This document shows positions 1 through 8,988 of a stretch of DNA of 64,000 bases, in pieces; position 1 is the first letter of the stretch, and every line of letters starts with the position of its first letter. The stretch lies in assembly GCF_000758545.1 (NCBI RefSeq), contig NZ_CP009279.1:496001-560000 (forward strand), in the 5' to 3' direction. The translations under genes were made by a program, and so were the position numbers. The DNA comes from Paenibacillus sp. FSL H7-0737 (lineage in GTDB: Bacteria > Bacillota > Bacilli > Paenibacillales > Paenibacillaceae). Under the pieces are notes generated by a model. The model made no database searches, was not told the DNA's origin, and saw only the letters and a list, made by a program, of their open reading frames with translations.

Positions 1-1482
1 GGAGAGGGCTGCAGAAATGCAGCCGGATGGGAAGACGCCGGGAAGGATGCATTTCAGGTCAGCGCAGATCATGCGCTGACCTTGGACAATGCCGCCGCCG
101 AGCGATGGTTTATCCTCGTCGGCAAAGGCAACAACGGCGGCGATGGCCTCGCCGCCGCACGGTATCTTCGCGAGACCGGCATCGCCGTCACGCTCGTTTA
201 TGCGGTGCCGCCGGAGTCGCTCTCCGGCGAGGCCGCCCTGCAGCGCGATGCGGCTGCAGCCATGGGCCTTCCTGCCGTGGTATACGGCAGGGATCGGCTG
301 GACCTTGCCGAGTGCAGCGGCATCTTGGATGCGCTGCTCGGCACCGGCGCCGCGGGAGCCCCTCGCGGCGCCTATGCGGAGCTGATTGCCGCAGCGAATA
401 GCAGCGGCAAAGTGATCGTGTCCGCGGACATCCCGAGTGGTCTGAACGCGGACACCGGTGAGACGCATGAGCCTTGCATTCATGCGTCGGTGACGGTTTG
501 CCTCGCGTTTCTCAAGCGAGGTCTCCTGCAATACCCCGGTGCAGGCGCAGCGGGGCATGTGAAGGTCCGGGCCATCGGAATTCCGTCTTCTTTGGCCCCT
601 GAAAGCGGTGTGCAGGTTCACCTGCTGACACCGGAAGTGCTGCATGCCCATCTGGGCGTAGATCTGGCCCGCCGGCGTTCGCCTGAAGGCCATAAGGGTA
701 CTTATGGGCATGTCCTTCTTGCAGCCGGCACCTTAAGAATGAGCGGCGCCGGACTGCTCTCTGCCCGTGCTGCGCTCCGGGCAGGCTGCGGATTAGTGAC
801 ATGGGCGCTTCCTCAGAAGCTGCTGCCCTGTATCATCGGTTCTGCCCCTGAGCTCATGTTAGCCGATGTTGGGGGCAATGAAGATGGAACCTGGCAAGCA
901 GGGAGCGTTTCAGAGCTGCTGAGGCTAAGTAAAGAGCGAGATGTTCTTGCCATTGGTCCCGGTCTTGGTCGGTTCGAGGCTGATACAGAATGGCTTCGCA
1001 ATCTCTGGGAAGAGACGGATTGTCCTCTGGTGATCGATGCGGATGCTTTAAATATATTAGCTGAAGCTGATTACAAGAGCTGGGCAAGTAGACGCCATCC
1101 GGTGATTCTGACGCCTCATCCAGGTGAGATGGCCCGTCTTGCTAGTATAACAACAGCTGAGGTGCAACGGGACCGCATCAGTCTGGCTATGGGATATGCG
1201 AAAGAGCATGGGGTTACCCTTGTATTAAAAGGAGCGCATACGGTTATAGCAACGCCTGAAGGGCAAGCTTATGTAAACACCACAGGCCATCCCGGCATGG
1301 GTACTGGTGGAGCCGGTGATGTGCTAACGGGCATCATTTCCAGCCTGCTGGCTCAGGGACTGAATGAGGCGCAGGCAGCAGCTTTTGGTGTATATCTACA
1401 CGGATTAGCAGGGGAGAGAGCCGCCCGTCAGCGGAATAATCCAGCGGCTATTATTGCCGGTGATATCATAGAAGCACTCTGA
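1..1482 (+). CDS. nnr: Bifunctional NAD(P)H-hydrate repair enzyme, 5'-truncated by window edge
   Basis: Repairs hydrated NAD(P)H: an N-terminal YjeF-type epimerase domain and a C-terminal ADP-dependent dehydratase of the ribokinase fold. The frame is open from base 1, so the true start lies upstream of the window and the first epimerase strands are missing. The epimerase signature GKGNNGGDG lies just after the edge. The dehydratase carries HPGEMARL in its middle and the GMGTGGAGDVLTGI nucleotide-binding motif near the C terminus. It ends only 7 bp from the convergent membrane-protein gene, with no clear terminator between them. Confidence 0.93.
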   Translation, partial: GEGCRNAAGWEDAGKDAFQVSADHALTLDNAAAERWFILVGKGNNGGDGLAAARYLRETGIAVTLVYAVPPESLSGEAALQRDAAAAMGLPAVVYGRDRLDLAECSGILDALLGTGAAGAPRGAYAELIAAANSSGKVIVSADIPSGLNADTGETHEPCIHASVTVCLAFLKRGLLQYPGAGAAGHVKVRAIGIPSSLAPESGVQVHLLTPEVLHAHLGVDLARRRSPEGHKGTYGHVLLAAGTLRMSGAGLLSARAALRAGCGLVTWALPQKLLPCIIGSAPELMLADVGGNEDGTWQAGSVSELLRLSKERDVLAIGPGLGRFEADTEWLRNLWEETDCPLVIDADALNILAEADYKSWASRRHPVILTPHPGEMARLASITTAEVQRDRISLAMGYAKEHGVTLVLKGAHTVIATPEGQAYVNTTGHPGMGTGGAGDVLTGIISSLLAQGLNEAQAAAFGVYLHGLAGERAARQRNNPAAIIAGDIIEAL

Positions 1483-1489
1483 GTGCAGC

Positions 1490-1945
1490 TTATAACAGCA
1501 GCAAGCAGAGCAGCGGTAGAAATAGTGCAAACACAGGCAGTAGTAGAGGGGAACGCTCTACACCCAGTTGCGTCACTCGTAGCAGCAGCAGTCCCAAAAT
1601 TCCAGCCAGGCCCCATAGCAGTAGCTCTGAACCTTGTTCTGCTGCCAGCCATAGACCTGCACCGAAACCTGCGGCTACGTATACAACAAGGGAAACGATG
1701 TGGGATGTGGTACGCAGGAGGCGCAGCAGAACATCGGCTACTAGTGCGGCTGGCAGTCCATAAGCGTAAATCGCATAGGGGATCGAAAGTGGCCAACCCT
1801 CTGGTATGCCGTTATGTTGTGGAAACCCAAGCATAAGTAAGGAGATAAGGACGTATGTTAGCCCTGCGCAGGCTAATTTTGTTAAGGCATACATGCCACT
1901 TGTTAAACGGACAGAAGGAATATCATAATCGGGCATCTTATTCAT
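1490..1945 (-). CDS. Small multi-pass membrane protein, function unknown
   Basis: A 151-residue hydrophobic protein with about four to five predicted membrane segments and a very leucine-rich C terminus. The ATG at 1943-1945 (MNKMPDYD) was chosen because GAGAGGA lies about 9 nt upstream. A longer frame would run into the dehydrogenase gene that ends at 1978. I do not recognise the family. It lies 32 bp downstream of that dehydrogenase on the same strand and is probably co-transcribed with it. Confidence 0.7.
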   Translation of the reverse strand: MNKMPDYDIPSVRLTSGMYALTKLACAGLTYVLISLLMLGFPQHNGIPEGWPLSIPYAIYAYGLPAALVADVLLRLLRTTSHIVSLVVYVAAGFGAGLWLAAEQGSELLLWGLAGILGLLLLRVTQLGVERSPLLLPVFALFLPLLCLLLL

Positions 1946-1977
1946 AGGTATACATTCCTCTCGTGGTGAGTTGTGTA

Positions 1978-2877
1978 TCAGCTGGTGACCATATCTCCAC
2001 CGTTGACATGTATACATGTCCCGGTAACATATGAAGAATCAGGGCCCGCTAAAAAGAGATATGCTCCTGCTAGCTCATAAGGCTGTGCAGCACGTTTAAA
2101 GGGTGTATCTGTACCAAAGATACTAACTTCCTCTGCAGAGTAGCTTGAGGGAATCAGTGGGGTCCATACCGGACCGGGAGCTACACTGTTGACACGGACG
2201 CCAGTGTCTACGAGAGATAAGGCTAAAGAGCGGGTAAAAGAGACCACCGCCCCTTTGGTGGAGGAATAATCTATGAGCTCCTTATTTCCTTGATAGGCAG
2301 TAATGGAAGCGGTATTAATGATGGATGCACCTTTTTTAAGATGTGGAAGTGCAGCCTGAGCGAGGTAAAAGAATGGAAAGATATTCGTCTGGAACGTCTG
2401 GTACAATTGCTCTTCTGTGATATTCAAAATACTTCTTTGTGGATATTGGACCCCGTGATTATTGACCAGAATGTCCAGCTTGCCGAAGGTGCGAATCGTA
2501 TGCTCCACAGCCCTGAAGCAATTCTCCTTATGGCGTAAATCAACTTCAATCCTTAGACAGCGTTGCCCTAATTCTTCGATCCGCTTTTGAGTGACTTCCG
2601 CATCTGAGGCTTCGTATAAATAAGCTATAGCAATGTCTGCACCTTCTTTTGCAAAAGCAATGGCTGCGGCTTTACCAATTCCGCTGTCGCCTCCGGTGAT
2701 GAGTGCAACCTTTCCCTTCAGTTTTCCACTGCCGAAAATTTCCGGGTTTTCACTGATGGGACGAGGATTCATCAGACTCTCCAGGCCCGGCTGACGATCT
2801 TGATGCTGTGGAGGAAAAGCAATAGGCTGCTCTTTACATACTGTCCGCTCCCCATAATAGGGGTAGATGGGATTCAT
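1978..2877 (-). CDS. SDR family oxidoreductase (general-stress type)
   Basis: NAD(P)-dependent short-chain dehydrogenase of 299 residues, with the long N-terminal extension typical of the YdaD/YhdF-like stress dehydrogenases. The Rossmann motif GGDSGIGKA is near residue 60, the NNHGV motif follows, and the catalytic Tyr/Lys are in the YSSTKGA motif. The start has a strong AAGGAGG. The substrate cannot be deduced; relatives are usually called glucose-1-dehydrogenase-like or general stress proteins. The DUF4269 gene is divergent from it. Confidence 0.88.
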   Translation of the reverse strand: MNPIYPYYGERTVCKEQPIAFPPQHQDRQPGLESLMNPRPISENPEIFGSGKLKGKVALITGGDSGIGKAAAIAFAKEGADIAIAYLYEASDAEVTQKRIEELGQRCLRIEVDLRHKENCFRAVEHTIRTFGKLDILVNNHGVQYPQRSILNITEEQLYQTFQTNIFPFFYLAQAALPHLKKGASIINTASITAYQGNKELIDYSSTKGAVVSFTRSLALSLVDTGVRVNSVAPGPVWTPLIPSSYSAEEVSIFGTDTPFKRAAQPYELAGAYLFLAGPDSSYVTGTCIHVNGGDMVTS

Positions 2878-3006
2878 TTTTTTGAAATAACCTCCTTGCG
2901 TTCTACCTTCCGTATATTTCTATGCATGCGCCCAGAAAAGCGTGCGCTGTCATCAATACATACATATGCGTTTATAAACCCGAGTTGGAGGAGGCACTTG
3001 TCCAAA

Positions 3007-3588
3007 ATGAATGATTGGCGAAATGTCGATTATTTGATTCATGGAACCGTGGTTCAGAAAGAGGTCTATAACCTTCTTACAGAGCTGGAGATTATGAATT
3101 TGCTAACAGACTACACCCCTTTGTTGGTTGGGACAATACCGCTTGGAATTCAAGTGGAGGGCAGCGATTTGGATATCATTTGTGAGGTTTATGATCCTAT
3201 GAAGTTTAAGGCGCTAGTTGTTCGATATTTTGGAGCCATGGAGGGGTTTGTTAGCGAATCACGAGTGGTTCAAGGGATTCCTCGAACGAAAATTAACTTT
3301 ATGGTAAAGGGCTGGCCTATCGAACTGTTTGGGCAGCCGAGGCGAACGGAGCTCCAGAATGGTTATTTGCATATGATCGTTGAAGCTGAAATTTTAGCTC
3401 AGATGGATGATGATTTTCGCGAACGGATCATTCTTTTAAAATCAAGTGGATGGAAGACAGAGCCTGCCTTTGCGAAAGCTATGGGATTAGAGGGCGATCC
3501 TTACGAAGCGCTGCTGGAGCTGGAAAAGCTTCCTCGGAGCGCTCTTCATGCTTTATGCCATTCTGTTCAAGCGAGGGAACAAGTATGA
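3007..3588 (+). CDS. DUF4269 family protein (nucleotidyltransferase-like fold)
   Basis: A 193-residue protein. The early VGTIPLGIQVEGSDLDI segment, with its GSDLD motif, recalls the Gly-Ser-x-Asp-x-Asp metal site of nucleotidyltransferases. This matches DUF4269, which has no established function. GGAGGAGG at 2987-2994 lies about 12 nt before the ATG. A TTG at 2998 would sit too close to it. The stop at 3586-3588 is followed in the same frame by an acetyltransferase-like remnant, recorded separately. Confidence 0.75.
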   Translation: MNDWRNVDYLIHGTVVQKEVYNLLTELEIMNLLTDYTPLLVGTIPLGIQVEGSDLDIICEVYDPMKFKALVVRYFGAMEGFVSESRVVQGIPRTKINFMVKGWPIELFGQPRRTELQNGYLHMIVEAEILAQMDDDFRERIILLKSSGWKTEPAFAKAMGLEGDPYEALLELEKLPRSALHALCHSVQAREQV

Positions 3589-3735
3589 TCTTGTCTTGAG
3601 AATCTCCGCGCAGCCGGTATTGCCAAGTGCCACCTGATGGTTATTGAAACCAATGAACATGGAAGAGGGTTCTGGGAAGGGATGGGCTGGCAGTATAGAG
3701 TTGGAATTATGCTGTGCTCCCAGGATATCTTGTGA
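3589..3735 (+). pseudogene. C-terminal remnant of a GNAT acetyltransferase
   Basis: This 48-codon stretch follows the DUF4269 stop in the same frame and has no start codon or ribosome binding site of its own. Its translation contains KCHLMVIETN and, further on, GFWEGMGWQYR. These match the final strands of a GNAT N-acetyltransferase, including the FW-x3-GW motif near the acetyl-CoA site. The N-terminal two thirds of a GNAT domain are absent. I infer a decayed or deleted gene fragment. Confidence 0.6.
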
Positions 3736-3888
3736 TACTCAGGACATGAAATAGAAATACTAGCCTTTGAATACGCAAAGTCAGGCATTTGGATATCACA
3801 GCAAATGTCACGGTGAACTCCGACTGCTAGTGCAGTATACTATATAGGAGTACGATAATTGCCTATTCTTGCAGGCAGGAGGTCTTTT

Positions 3889-4599
3889 ATGCGTTTTAAG
3901 GATGTATTTTCAATTATTGGTCCGGCGATGGTCGGTCCTTCAAGCTCACATACCGCTGGGGCGGCACGGATCGGGAGGGCTGCAAGGCAGGTGTTGGGTG
4001 AAGTACCGCGTGTGGCTGAAGTAACGTTTTTCGGTTCTTTTGCAGCAACTTATCAGGGACATGGCACAGATCGGGCGATTGTTGGAGGGTTACTTGATTT
4101 CACTACCGACGATCATCGGCTTCCAGATTCCCTAGAACTGGCGGTCGAAGCCGGGATGGAAGTTTCTTTTAAGCAAGGAACAGGTCTGTTCCCACATCCG
4201 AACACCGTTAAGCTGCATCTCATCGGACAAGAAACAGGAAGCGAACTGACACTAACAGGGACATCTATTGGTGGCGGAAACATCGAGATTGTTGATATCG
4301 ACGGTTTTGGAGTGAAGCTTACGGGGATCTATCCGACGGTTCTGATTAATCATATGGATTATTTAGGTGTTCTGGCAAGTGTTACGGAAGTGATGCGTAA
4401 CGGACAGTTTAATATAGGGCATATGTCTCTCGATCGTAAGAATCGTAGTGGTGCAGCCTTAACGGTGCTGGAGCTGGATGAAGCGGCTACACCGGAGCTT
4501 CTTGAAGCGCTTAAAGCGCTCACTGCTGTGAAATCCGTGAAGCTGGTTAATTTAAACGAAGGTAAGCAAGATGAGAAGGGGAAGGAAAGTTTAACATGA
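3889..4599 (+). CDS. sdaAB: L-serine dehydratase, iron-sulfur dependent, beta subunit
   Basis: Beta subunit of the two-subunit [4Fe-4S] L-serine ammonia-lyase, which converts L-serine to pyruvate and ammonia. The N-terminal GPSSSHTAGAARIG motif is characteristic. The last ~70 residues (NHMDYLGVLASVTEVM onward) form an ACT domain, possibly sensing an amino acid. ATG at 3889 follows AGGAGG by 6 nt; the longer upstream frame is not needed. Its stop overlaps the alpha-subunit start as ATGA, which implies translational coupling. Confidence 0.93.
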   Translation: MRFKDVFSIIGPAMVGPSSSHTAGAARIGRAARQVLGEVPRVAEVTFFGSFAATYQGHGTDRAIVGGLLDFTTDDHRLPDSLELAVEAGMEVSFKQGTGLFPHPNTVKLHLIGQETGSELTLTGTSIGGGNIEIVDIDGFGVKLTGIYPTVLINHMDYLGVLASVTEVMRNGQFNIGHMSLDRKNRSGAALTVLELDEAATPELLEALKALTAVKSVKLVNLNEGKQDEKGKESLT

Positions 4600-5474
4600 A
4601 TTTTCAAACACTTAGCGAGCTGGCTGTATTGTGTGAGGAACGTGGTCTCACGATTGGAGCACTTATGCTCGAAGAGCAAAGCGCGGAATCTGGACGTTCC
4701 AGTGATCATGAATTTTCCACGATGCGTGAATATTATGGCGTGATGAAAGAGGCTGTTCATCGCGGGATGCATGAAGATACAACTTCGCGCAGCGGCCTTA
4801 CAGGCATGGATGCCCAGCGTGTAGGAGCATACAACGCAGCTGATGAGCCATGCCTAGGTGGACCTGCAGGTCAAGCTATGGCTTACGCGCTGGCTGTATC
4901 CGAAGTGAATGCTTCTATGGGCCGGATCATTGCGACGCCTACTGCTGGTTCATGCGGGATTATTCCGGGTGTATTTCTCAGCTGTCAGGAACGGTTTGGC
5001 TGGGATGATGACTACATGGTATCCGGATTGTTCGCAGCCGGGGCCATCGGTTATGTCATCGCCAATAACTCCTTTGTATCGGGTGCGGAAGGCGGCTGTC
5101 AAGCTGAGGTAGGTTCTGCCATTGGGATGGCAGCAGGCGCGTTAACCGAGCTACGCGGCGGAACGCCTGCACAAGCAGTGCATGCTGTCGGGTTAGCACT
5201 TAAGAACACTTTAGGCCTGATTTGTGATCCGGTTGGCGGACTTGTTGAGATTCCTTGTATTGTTAGAAACGGATTCGGTGCAGTTACTGCACTTGCCGCC
5301 GCAGATATGGCACTGGCTGGTGTTCGTAGTGTGATTCCTTCTGATGAAGTTATCAAGGTCATGCTCGAGGTAGGCTCAGCTATGCCAGAGAAACACCGCG
5401 AGACTGCAGGGGGCGGTTTAGCACAGACACCTACCGGCCGTAAAATCATGCAGGATTTACGCAAAAAGAAGTAA
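4596..5474 (+). CDS. sdaAA: L-serine dehydratase, iron-sulfur dependent, alpha subunit
   Basis: Catalytic alpha subunit (292 residues) carrying the oxygen-sensitive Fe-S cluster of serine dehydratase. Conserved blocks seen are ATPTAGSCGIIPG, SGAEGGCQAEVGSA and GLICDPVGGLVEIPC, which supply the cysteines expected to bind the cluster. It overlaps sdaAB by 4 bp, with a GGAAGG-type binding site inside the end of sdaAB. Full length for the Firmicute split form. Confidence 0.95.
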   Translation: MNFQTLSELAVLCEERGLTIGALMLEEQSAESGRSSDHEFSTMREYYGVMKEAVHRGMHEDTTSRSGLTGMDAQRVGAYNAADEPCLGGPAGQAMAYALAVSEVNASMGRIIATPTAGSCGIIPGVFLSCQERFGWDDDYMVSGLFAAGAIGYVIANNSFVSGAEGGCQAEVGSAIGMAAGALTELRGGTPAQAVHAVGLALKNTLGLICDPVGGLVEIPCIVRNGFGAVTALAAADMALAGVRSVIPSDEVIKVMLEVGSAMPEKHRETAGGGLAQTPTGRKIMQDLRKKK

Positions 5475-5502
5475 TTAATACGTCTCAAATCACAATTTGT
5501 AT

Positions 5503-5805
5503 TTAGAGCAGTTTGAAACGTTCCAGCTGATCCCATTGACCTTCTTGTCGAAGGATTTCTGCCTGCCTAGGTCCAATGAGGTCAAAGTGGGGAAACGATG
5601 AACGATTATGAATATATTGGGCAGGCAATCCGTTCTCCTCGCACCAGTGTTTCAGTGTGGTAAGATCACTACAGCCCACCTTGGTGACAGTAGTGATGCC
5701 GGGAAAGCGTGGATCCAGCCAATAATGAGTCAAGAAGGCGATCTCTCCTGCGGAGACCGCTTTTTTCCACCGGGATAATTCTTCTCTATTGATGCCGAAG
5801 GCCAT
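5503..5805 (-). CDS. yneQ: YneQ-like small protein
   Basis: A 100-residue soluble protein starting MAFGINREELSRWK, with a HYWLDPRFPG motif and a C-terminal DLIGPRQ segment. From memory this matches Bacillus subtilis YneQ along its whole length; the function is unknown. AAGGA lies about 9 nt before the ATG. It is convergent with sdaAA, with 28 bp between stops, and divergent from ywbE. Confidence 0.72.
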   Translation of the reverse strand: MAFGINREELSRWKKAVSAGEIAFLTHYWLDPRFPGITTVTKVGCSDLTTLKHWCEENGLPAQYIHNRSSFPHFDLIGPRQAEILRQEGQWDQLERFKLL

Positions 5806-5866
5806 AACGTCTCATCCTTATCTATTGTAGTTGACAACATTATAACCCATGAAAGGGGATTACATC

Positions 5867-6064
5867 ATGAACGGACAAGTAAGAGCGGATATTCGTCCTG
5901 GGCTTGAAGTGGATATTGTACTTAAACAGGATCAGCCTACAGGCAAGCTAACACACGGTACGGTGAAAGATATTCTCACGAACTCGCCTCGGCATCCGCA
6001 TGGCATTAAGGTCAGATTGACTAGCGGACAGGTAGGACGAGTTAAGAATATTACAGGCAACTAA
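5867..6064 (+). CDS. ywbE: YwbE family protein
   Basis: A 65-residue protein of the YwbE family (DUF2196). It is nearly all one conserved block: a PGLEVDIVLKQDQ strand, then GTVKDILTNSPRHPHGIKVRL and QVGRVKNI. It is probably a small beta-barrel; function unknown. The internal ATG at 5867 (MNGQVRADI) fits family length and follows GAAAGGGGAT. A long bidirectional terminator follows directly. Confidence 0.88.
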   Translation: MNGQVRADIRPGLEVDIVLKQDQPTGKLTHGTVKDILTNSPRHPHGIKVRLTSGQVGRVKNITGN

Positions 6065-6086
6065 ATAAACTACACTTCTCCACATT

Positions 6087-6163
6087 AAAAAGCGACCCTA
6101 ATCTCGTAGGTTATTCTGTTCACGGAAACAGAACAACCTACGAGATTAGGGCTTTTTGATTTA
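6087..6163. terminator. Bidirectional rho-independent terminator
   Basis: Long inverted repeat: arms of about 28 bp at 6087-6120 and 6127-6157, sharing CTAATCTCGTAGGTT and its complement, flanked by A and T runs. It lies between ywbE and the convergent HNH gene and can serve both strands. Confidence 0.85.
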
Positions 6164-6168
6164 AGTTG

Positions 6169-6894
6169 TTATATTCGGCCCATAAAATCCTCAACAGATT
6201 TATCAGCTTTAGTCTGATTACATAACGTGCAAGCGCAGACGCAATTATTTGGGGTTGTATGACCCCCTTTAGCACGAGGTAGTAAATGATCAATGGTGTC
6301 CCCATAAGCGCCGCAGAAGTAGCAGGTGTAATTGTCTCTGGCTAGTATATAAGCGCGAAAATCCTTATTACTATACAATCGTCGAATCGTTCGACGGTTT
6401 ACAACGATAGCGGCATGTTCCCTGACCAGGGTAATTGCAAGCGCTAGATCAATCTCCTGATGCCAACGCCGTCCCTTGTCGCTATGACCGCGCATTAGAA
6501 TCATCCCTTTGGTAGAAGGAATCAATTGGGTTGGATCTTCGGGATTTAGCTTTGTGCCTTGAGCATGCGGCCTTTTTCTTCGCTGTTCCAAACCTCGTAC
6601 GCATCGGTTCGGATTAGATTGTCCTGAAGAAGCAGCAGCGGAAGACGGCTTTCCCTCTTTGGGACGCTCCAATAGAGTGTGCTGATGGGTTTGAATCGTA
6701 TCAAGCTTCACCAGTAAGGGGTTTGCTGTGAGTTTTATATTTAGTGTTTCCCGTTGTTTGCGACATTCACGGCAGGCACCACGGCGTGACTGCCCCTTGG
6801 AACGTTTGCCTGTACGTCTGCGAAATTCCGTGAGCGGCTTTAGCTTGTGGCAATAAGCACACTGCTTGGTAGATAGAAGGTCGGTATCGTTCAT
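6169..6894 (-). CDS. HNH endonuclease family protein
   Basis: A 241-residue protein with two zinc-type regions. The N-terminal CAYCHKLKPLTEF and CRECRKQR motifs form one Cys4 site. The C-terminal HNH nuclease runs from YTCYFCG through TIDHLLPRAKGG to NNCVCACTLCNQTK, with the catalytic His in DHLLPR. A basic, low-complexity linker separates them. No Shine-Dalgarno sequence precedes this ATG, and no other start lies in frame nearby. Instead, an 11-codon leader ORF with a strong site overlaps the start. Target and role are unknown; a homing-type or defence nuclease is possible. Confidence 0.8.
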   Translation of the reverse strand: MNDTDLLSTKQCAYCHKLKPLTEFRRRTGKRSKGQSRRGACRECRKQRETLNIKLTANPLLVKLDTIQTHQHTLLERPKEGKPSSAAASSGQSNPNRCVRGLEQRRKRPHAQGTKLNPEDPTQLIPSTKGMILMRGHSDKGRRWHQEIDLALAITLVREHAAIVVNRRTIRRLYSNKDFRAYILARDNYTCYFCGAYGDTIDHLLPRAKGGHTTPNNCVCACTLCNQTKADKSVEDFMGRI

Positions 6895-6926
6895 AGGTAT
6901 GTTAGGTGCAGCGCATGTGTACGCAT
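6891..6926 (-). CDS. Leader micro-ORF translationally coupled to the HNH gene
   Basis: The ORF encodes MRTHALHLTYL and stops in an ATGA overlap with the HNH nuclease start at 6892-6894. It has a good AAGGAG 7 nt before its ATG, while the nuclease ATG has none. The simplest reading is that ribosomes enter here and reinitiate on the nuclease. The peptide itself may have no function. Confidence 0.5.
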   Translation of the reverse strand: MRTHALHLTYL

Positions 6927-6939
6927 GTCCTGTCTCCTT

Positions 6940-7256
6940 GTTTTTGAAATATAAACTATAAGTTCCACACCATACTTTATGTCTTGGGTTTCTCGCTTAT
7001 AAGGACGTAGAAATTGTTTATGCTTTGGATTCAATGATGTTCATTTATGAGTTCCGTTAATTGAAATGTTAGCTTCTAAACTTAGTATAACGTAAAGCGC
7101 TGCTGTTCACATCGTACGTAAAAAAACCATAAACACAGCCAAATTTGTGATATGCATCTCGGTGATAAACAGGGAAAACTTGTAAAATAGAAAAAAGGGC
7201 AGATTCGTTATCTAGATAGGGTTGCTCTAATTCTTATTTGGAAATGGGGAAGTGAA
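6940..7256. other. Intergenic region, no gene seen
   Basis: AT-rich spacer between the HNH gene and a right-going membrane protein gene. I see no RNA motif, no repeat copy and no ORF with a ribosome binding site. It presumably holds the promoters of the divergent genes. Confidence 0.5.
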
Positions 7257-7739
7257 ATGGAATTAACGAAGGGAAGGCCGGGTACAGTAACATGGCTGTA
7301 TATTCTTCTTATTTTTTTGGGGGTTGGAGCGTTAGGAGGGGGCGGTGCTCTTGTAATAGATCCAAGCGGGGATCTAATGAAAATGCCGACTTCTATGCTG
7401 GAAAGATCGCCATTCTCTGATTTTTTATTCCCGGGTATTCTGCTATTTATCGTATTTGGATTACTGCCCCTCCTCGTTGTTTATGGTCTGATCAAGAGAC
7501 CTCAGTGGCACTTGGTGGAACGATTAAATCCGTTCAAGAAATTATATAGCTTCTGGGCTTTGTCTCTGTATATCGGGTTTGGGCAAATCATTTGGATAAC
7601 GGTGCAGACGTACATGCTGAATAGTGTTGCAATTATACATCTGATCTATATGAGTCTGGGGCTGTTGATTCAGACCGTTACACTACTCCCCTCTGTACAA
7701 AGTTACTTTTCGCTGGACGGCGGTACGGAAAGACGTTAA
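7257..7739 (+). CDS. Four-helix membrane protein, function unknown
   Basis: A 160-residue protein with four hydrophobic segments (about residues 12-34, 58-78, 94-114 and 120-143). A glycine-rich GVGALGGGGALVI stretch ends the first. No catalytic motif is visible and I do not recognise the family. GGGGAAGTGA precedes the ATG. It lies 52 bp upstream of the LacI gene and might be co-transcribed with it. Confidence 0.72.
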   Translation: MELTKGRPGTVTWLYILLIFLGVGALGGGGALVIDPSGDLMKMPTSMLERSPFSDFLFPGILLFIVFGLLPLLVVYGLIKRPQWHLVERLNPFKKLYSFWALSLYIGFGQIIWITVQTYMLNSVAIIHLIYMSLGLLIQTVTLLPSVQSYFSLDGGTERR

Positions 7740-7791
7740 AATTGCAGTGAACAAAAGGCATTTCATTTGTCAGGGCAAGGAGCGAGCCGAT

Positions 7792-8811
7792 TTGACAACG
7801 ATATACGATATTGCCAAAAGAACCGGTTACTCTCCAACAACGGTTTCTAAGGCGTTTAATAATTATTCCGATGTACGTGAGAAAACTCGTCAGGAAATAT
7901 TCCGGGTTGCCCAAGAAATGGGGTATTTGCCAAATTCACATGCCCGTACATTGACCACTAAGAAATCGTGGACCATCGGCGTGCTGTTCGTAGAGAATAC
8001 GGGATTTGGTATTCGCCATCCTTTTTTCAGCGCTGTGATCGAAAGCTTTAAGAAGGTTGCTGTTGAAAAGGGTTATGCCCTCATGTTTATCTCCAAAGAT
8101 GTCGGTGGTAAGCAAAGCGGTTATTTAGAGAATTGCAGGATTCGTGGCGTAGACGGCGTTGTTGTCTTCTTGTCCGATTATGAGGATCCGTATTTCCGTG
8201 AACTGCTTGAGAGTGATATTCCTACCGTTATTATGGATTTCGAGACTTCTGAGACGCATACGGTATGCTCAGATAATACTTCTGGAGCCCAGCTGGCAGT
8301 GGAGTATCTAGCCTCTTTGGGGCATCGCAAGATTGCCCATATATCCGGCGGCATGAACACATTTCCAGGTAAAATGCGGGAGTTGGGTTACAAGACCGCT
8401 ATGAAGCAGCGAGGGTTTAAAGTACCTAAGTCCTATGTGGTAAACGGAGCCTTTTATTCTCGGGAAAGCGGATATAACGCGATGCTGGAGCTTCTTAAGC
8501 TCCCTGAACGTCCAACCGCCGTCTTTGCTTCCGGTGACTTACTAGCCTTAGGGGCTATTATGGCCGCTAAAGATAGTGGACTTTCCGTACCGATGGATAT
8601 TTCAGTTATGGGTTACGATGACATCGATCTTGCCGAGTACGTTACACCTGCATTGACAACGGTGCGTCAGGATACGGAGCTTCTTGGAAGCCAAGCGGCG
8701 GACATTCTTTTAACCTCAATTGAAGGTAAAGTATTAGATAAGGAAGCGATTTTAGTTCCGGTGGAAGTGGTTGAACGGGAATCCTGTGCACCTCCGATTA
8801 GCGGAAAGTAG
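7792..8811 (+). CDS. LacI family transcriptional regulator of the glycan locus
   Basis: A 339-residue LacI/GalR repressor. The N-terminal helix-turn-helix reads TTIYDIAKRTGYSPTTVSKA, with a hinge helix near residues 45-55 and a periplasmic-binding-type sugar domain after it (SVMGYDDIDLAEYVTPALTTV). The TTG at 7792 is preferred because AGGAG lies 8 nt upstream and it places the HTH at the usual distance from the N terminus. It precedes GH30 and phosphorylase genes; a 32-bp palindrome upstream of GH30 is its likely operator. Confidence 0.9.
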   Translation: MTTIYDIAKRTGYSPTTVSKAFNNYSDVREKTRQEIFRVAQEMGYLPNSHARTLTTKKSWTIGVLFVENTGFGIRHPFFSAVIESFKKVAVEKGYALMFISKDVGGKQSGYLENCRIRGVDGVVVFLSDYEDPYFRELLESDIPTVIMDFETSETHTVCSDNTSGAQLAVEYLASLGHRKIAHISGGMNTFPGKMRELGYKTAMKQRGFKVPKSYVVNGAFYSRESGYNAMLELLKLPERPTAVFASGDLLALGAIMAAKDSGLSVPMDISVMGYDDIDLAEYVTPALTTVRQDTELLGSQAADILLTSIEGKVLDKEAILVPVEVVERESCAPPISGK

Positions 8812-8988
8812 TCTGATAAATCTTGACGAACTGAAAAGAGTCCTGCTAAAGTAAAAGACAGTATAGCTTTCAATTGTTCTTATGAGATGAGATAGTGGTA
8901 TTTGGCACATCTTATGTAGTGAGATGGAGCTATAATAGACCCTTTGTTATAAATGCTCTTTCAATTGATTTGGAAGATCATTTTTTTT

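Noticed and set aside
2800..3006. Longer N terminus for the DUF4269 protein
   Set aside because: The upstream extension overlaps the divergent dehydrogenase gene and has no ribosome binding site or family similarity.
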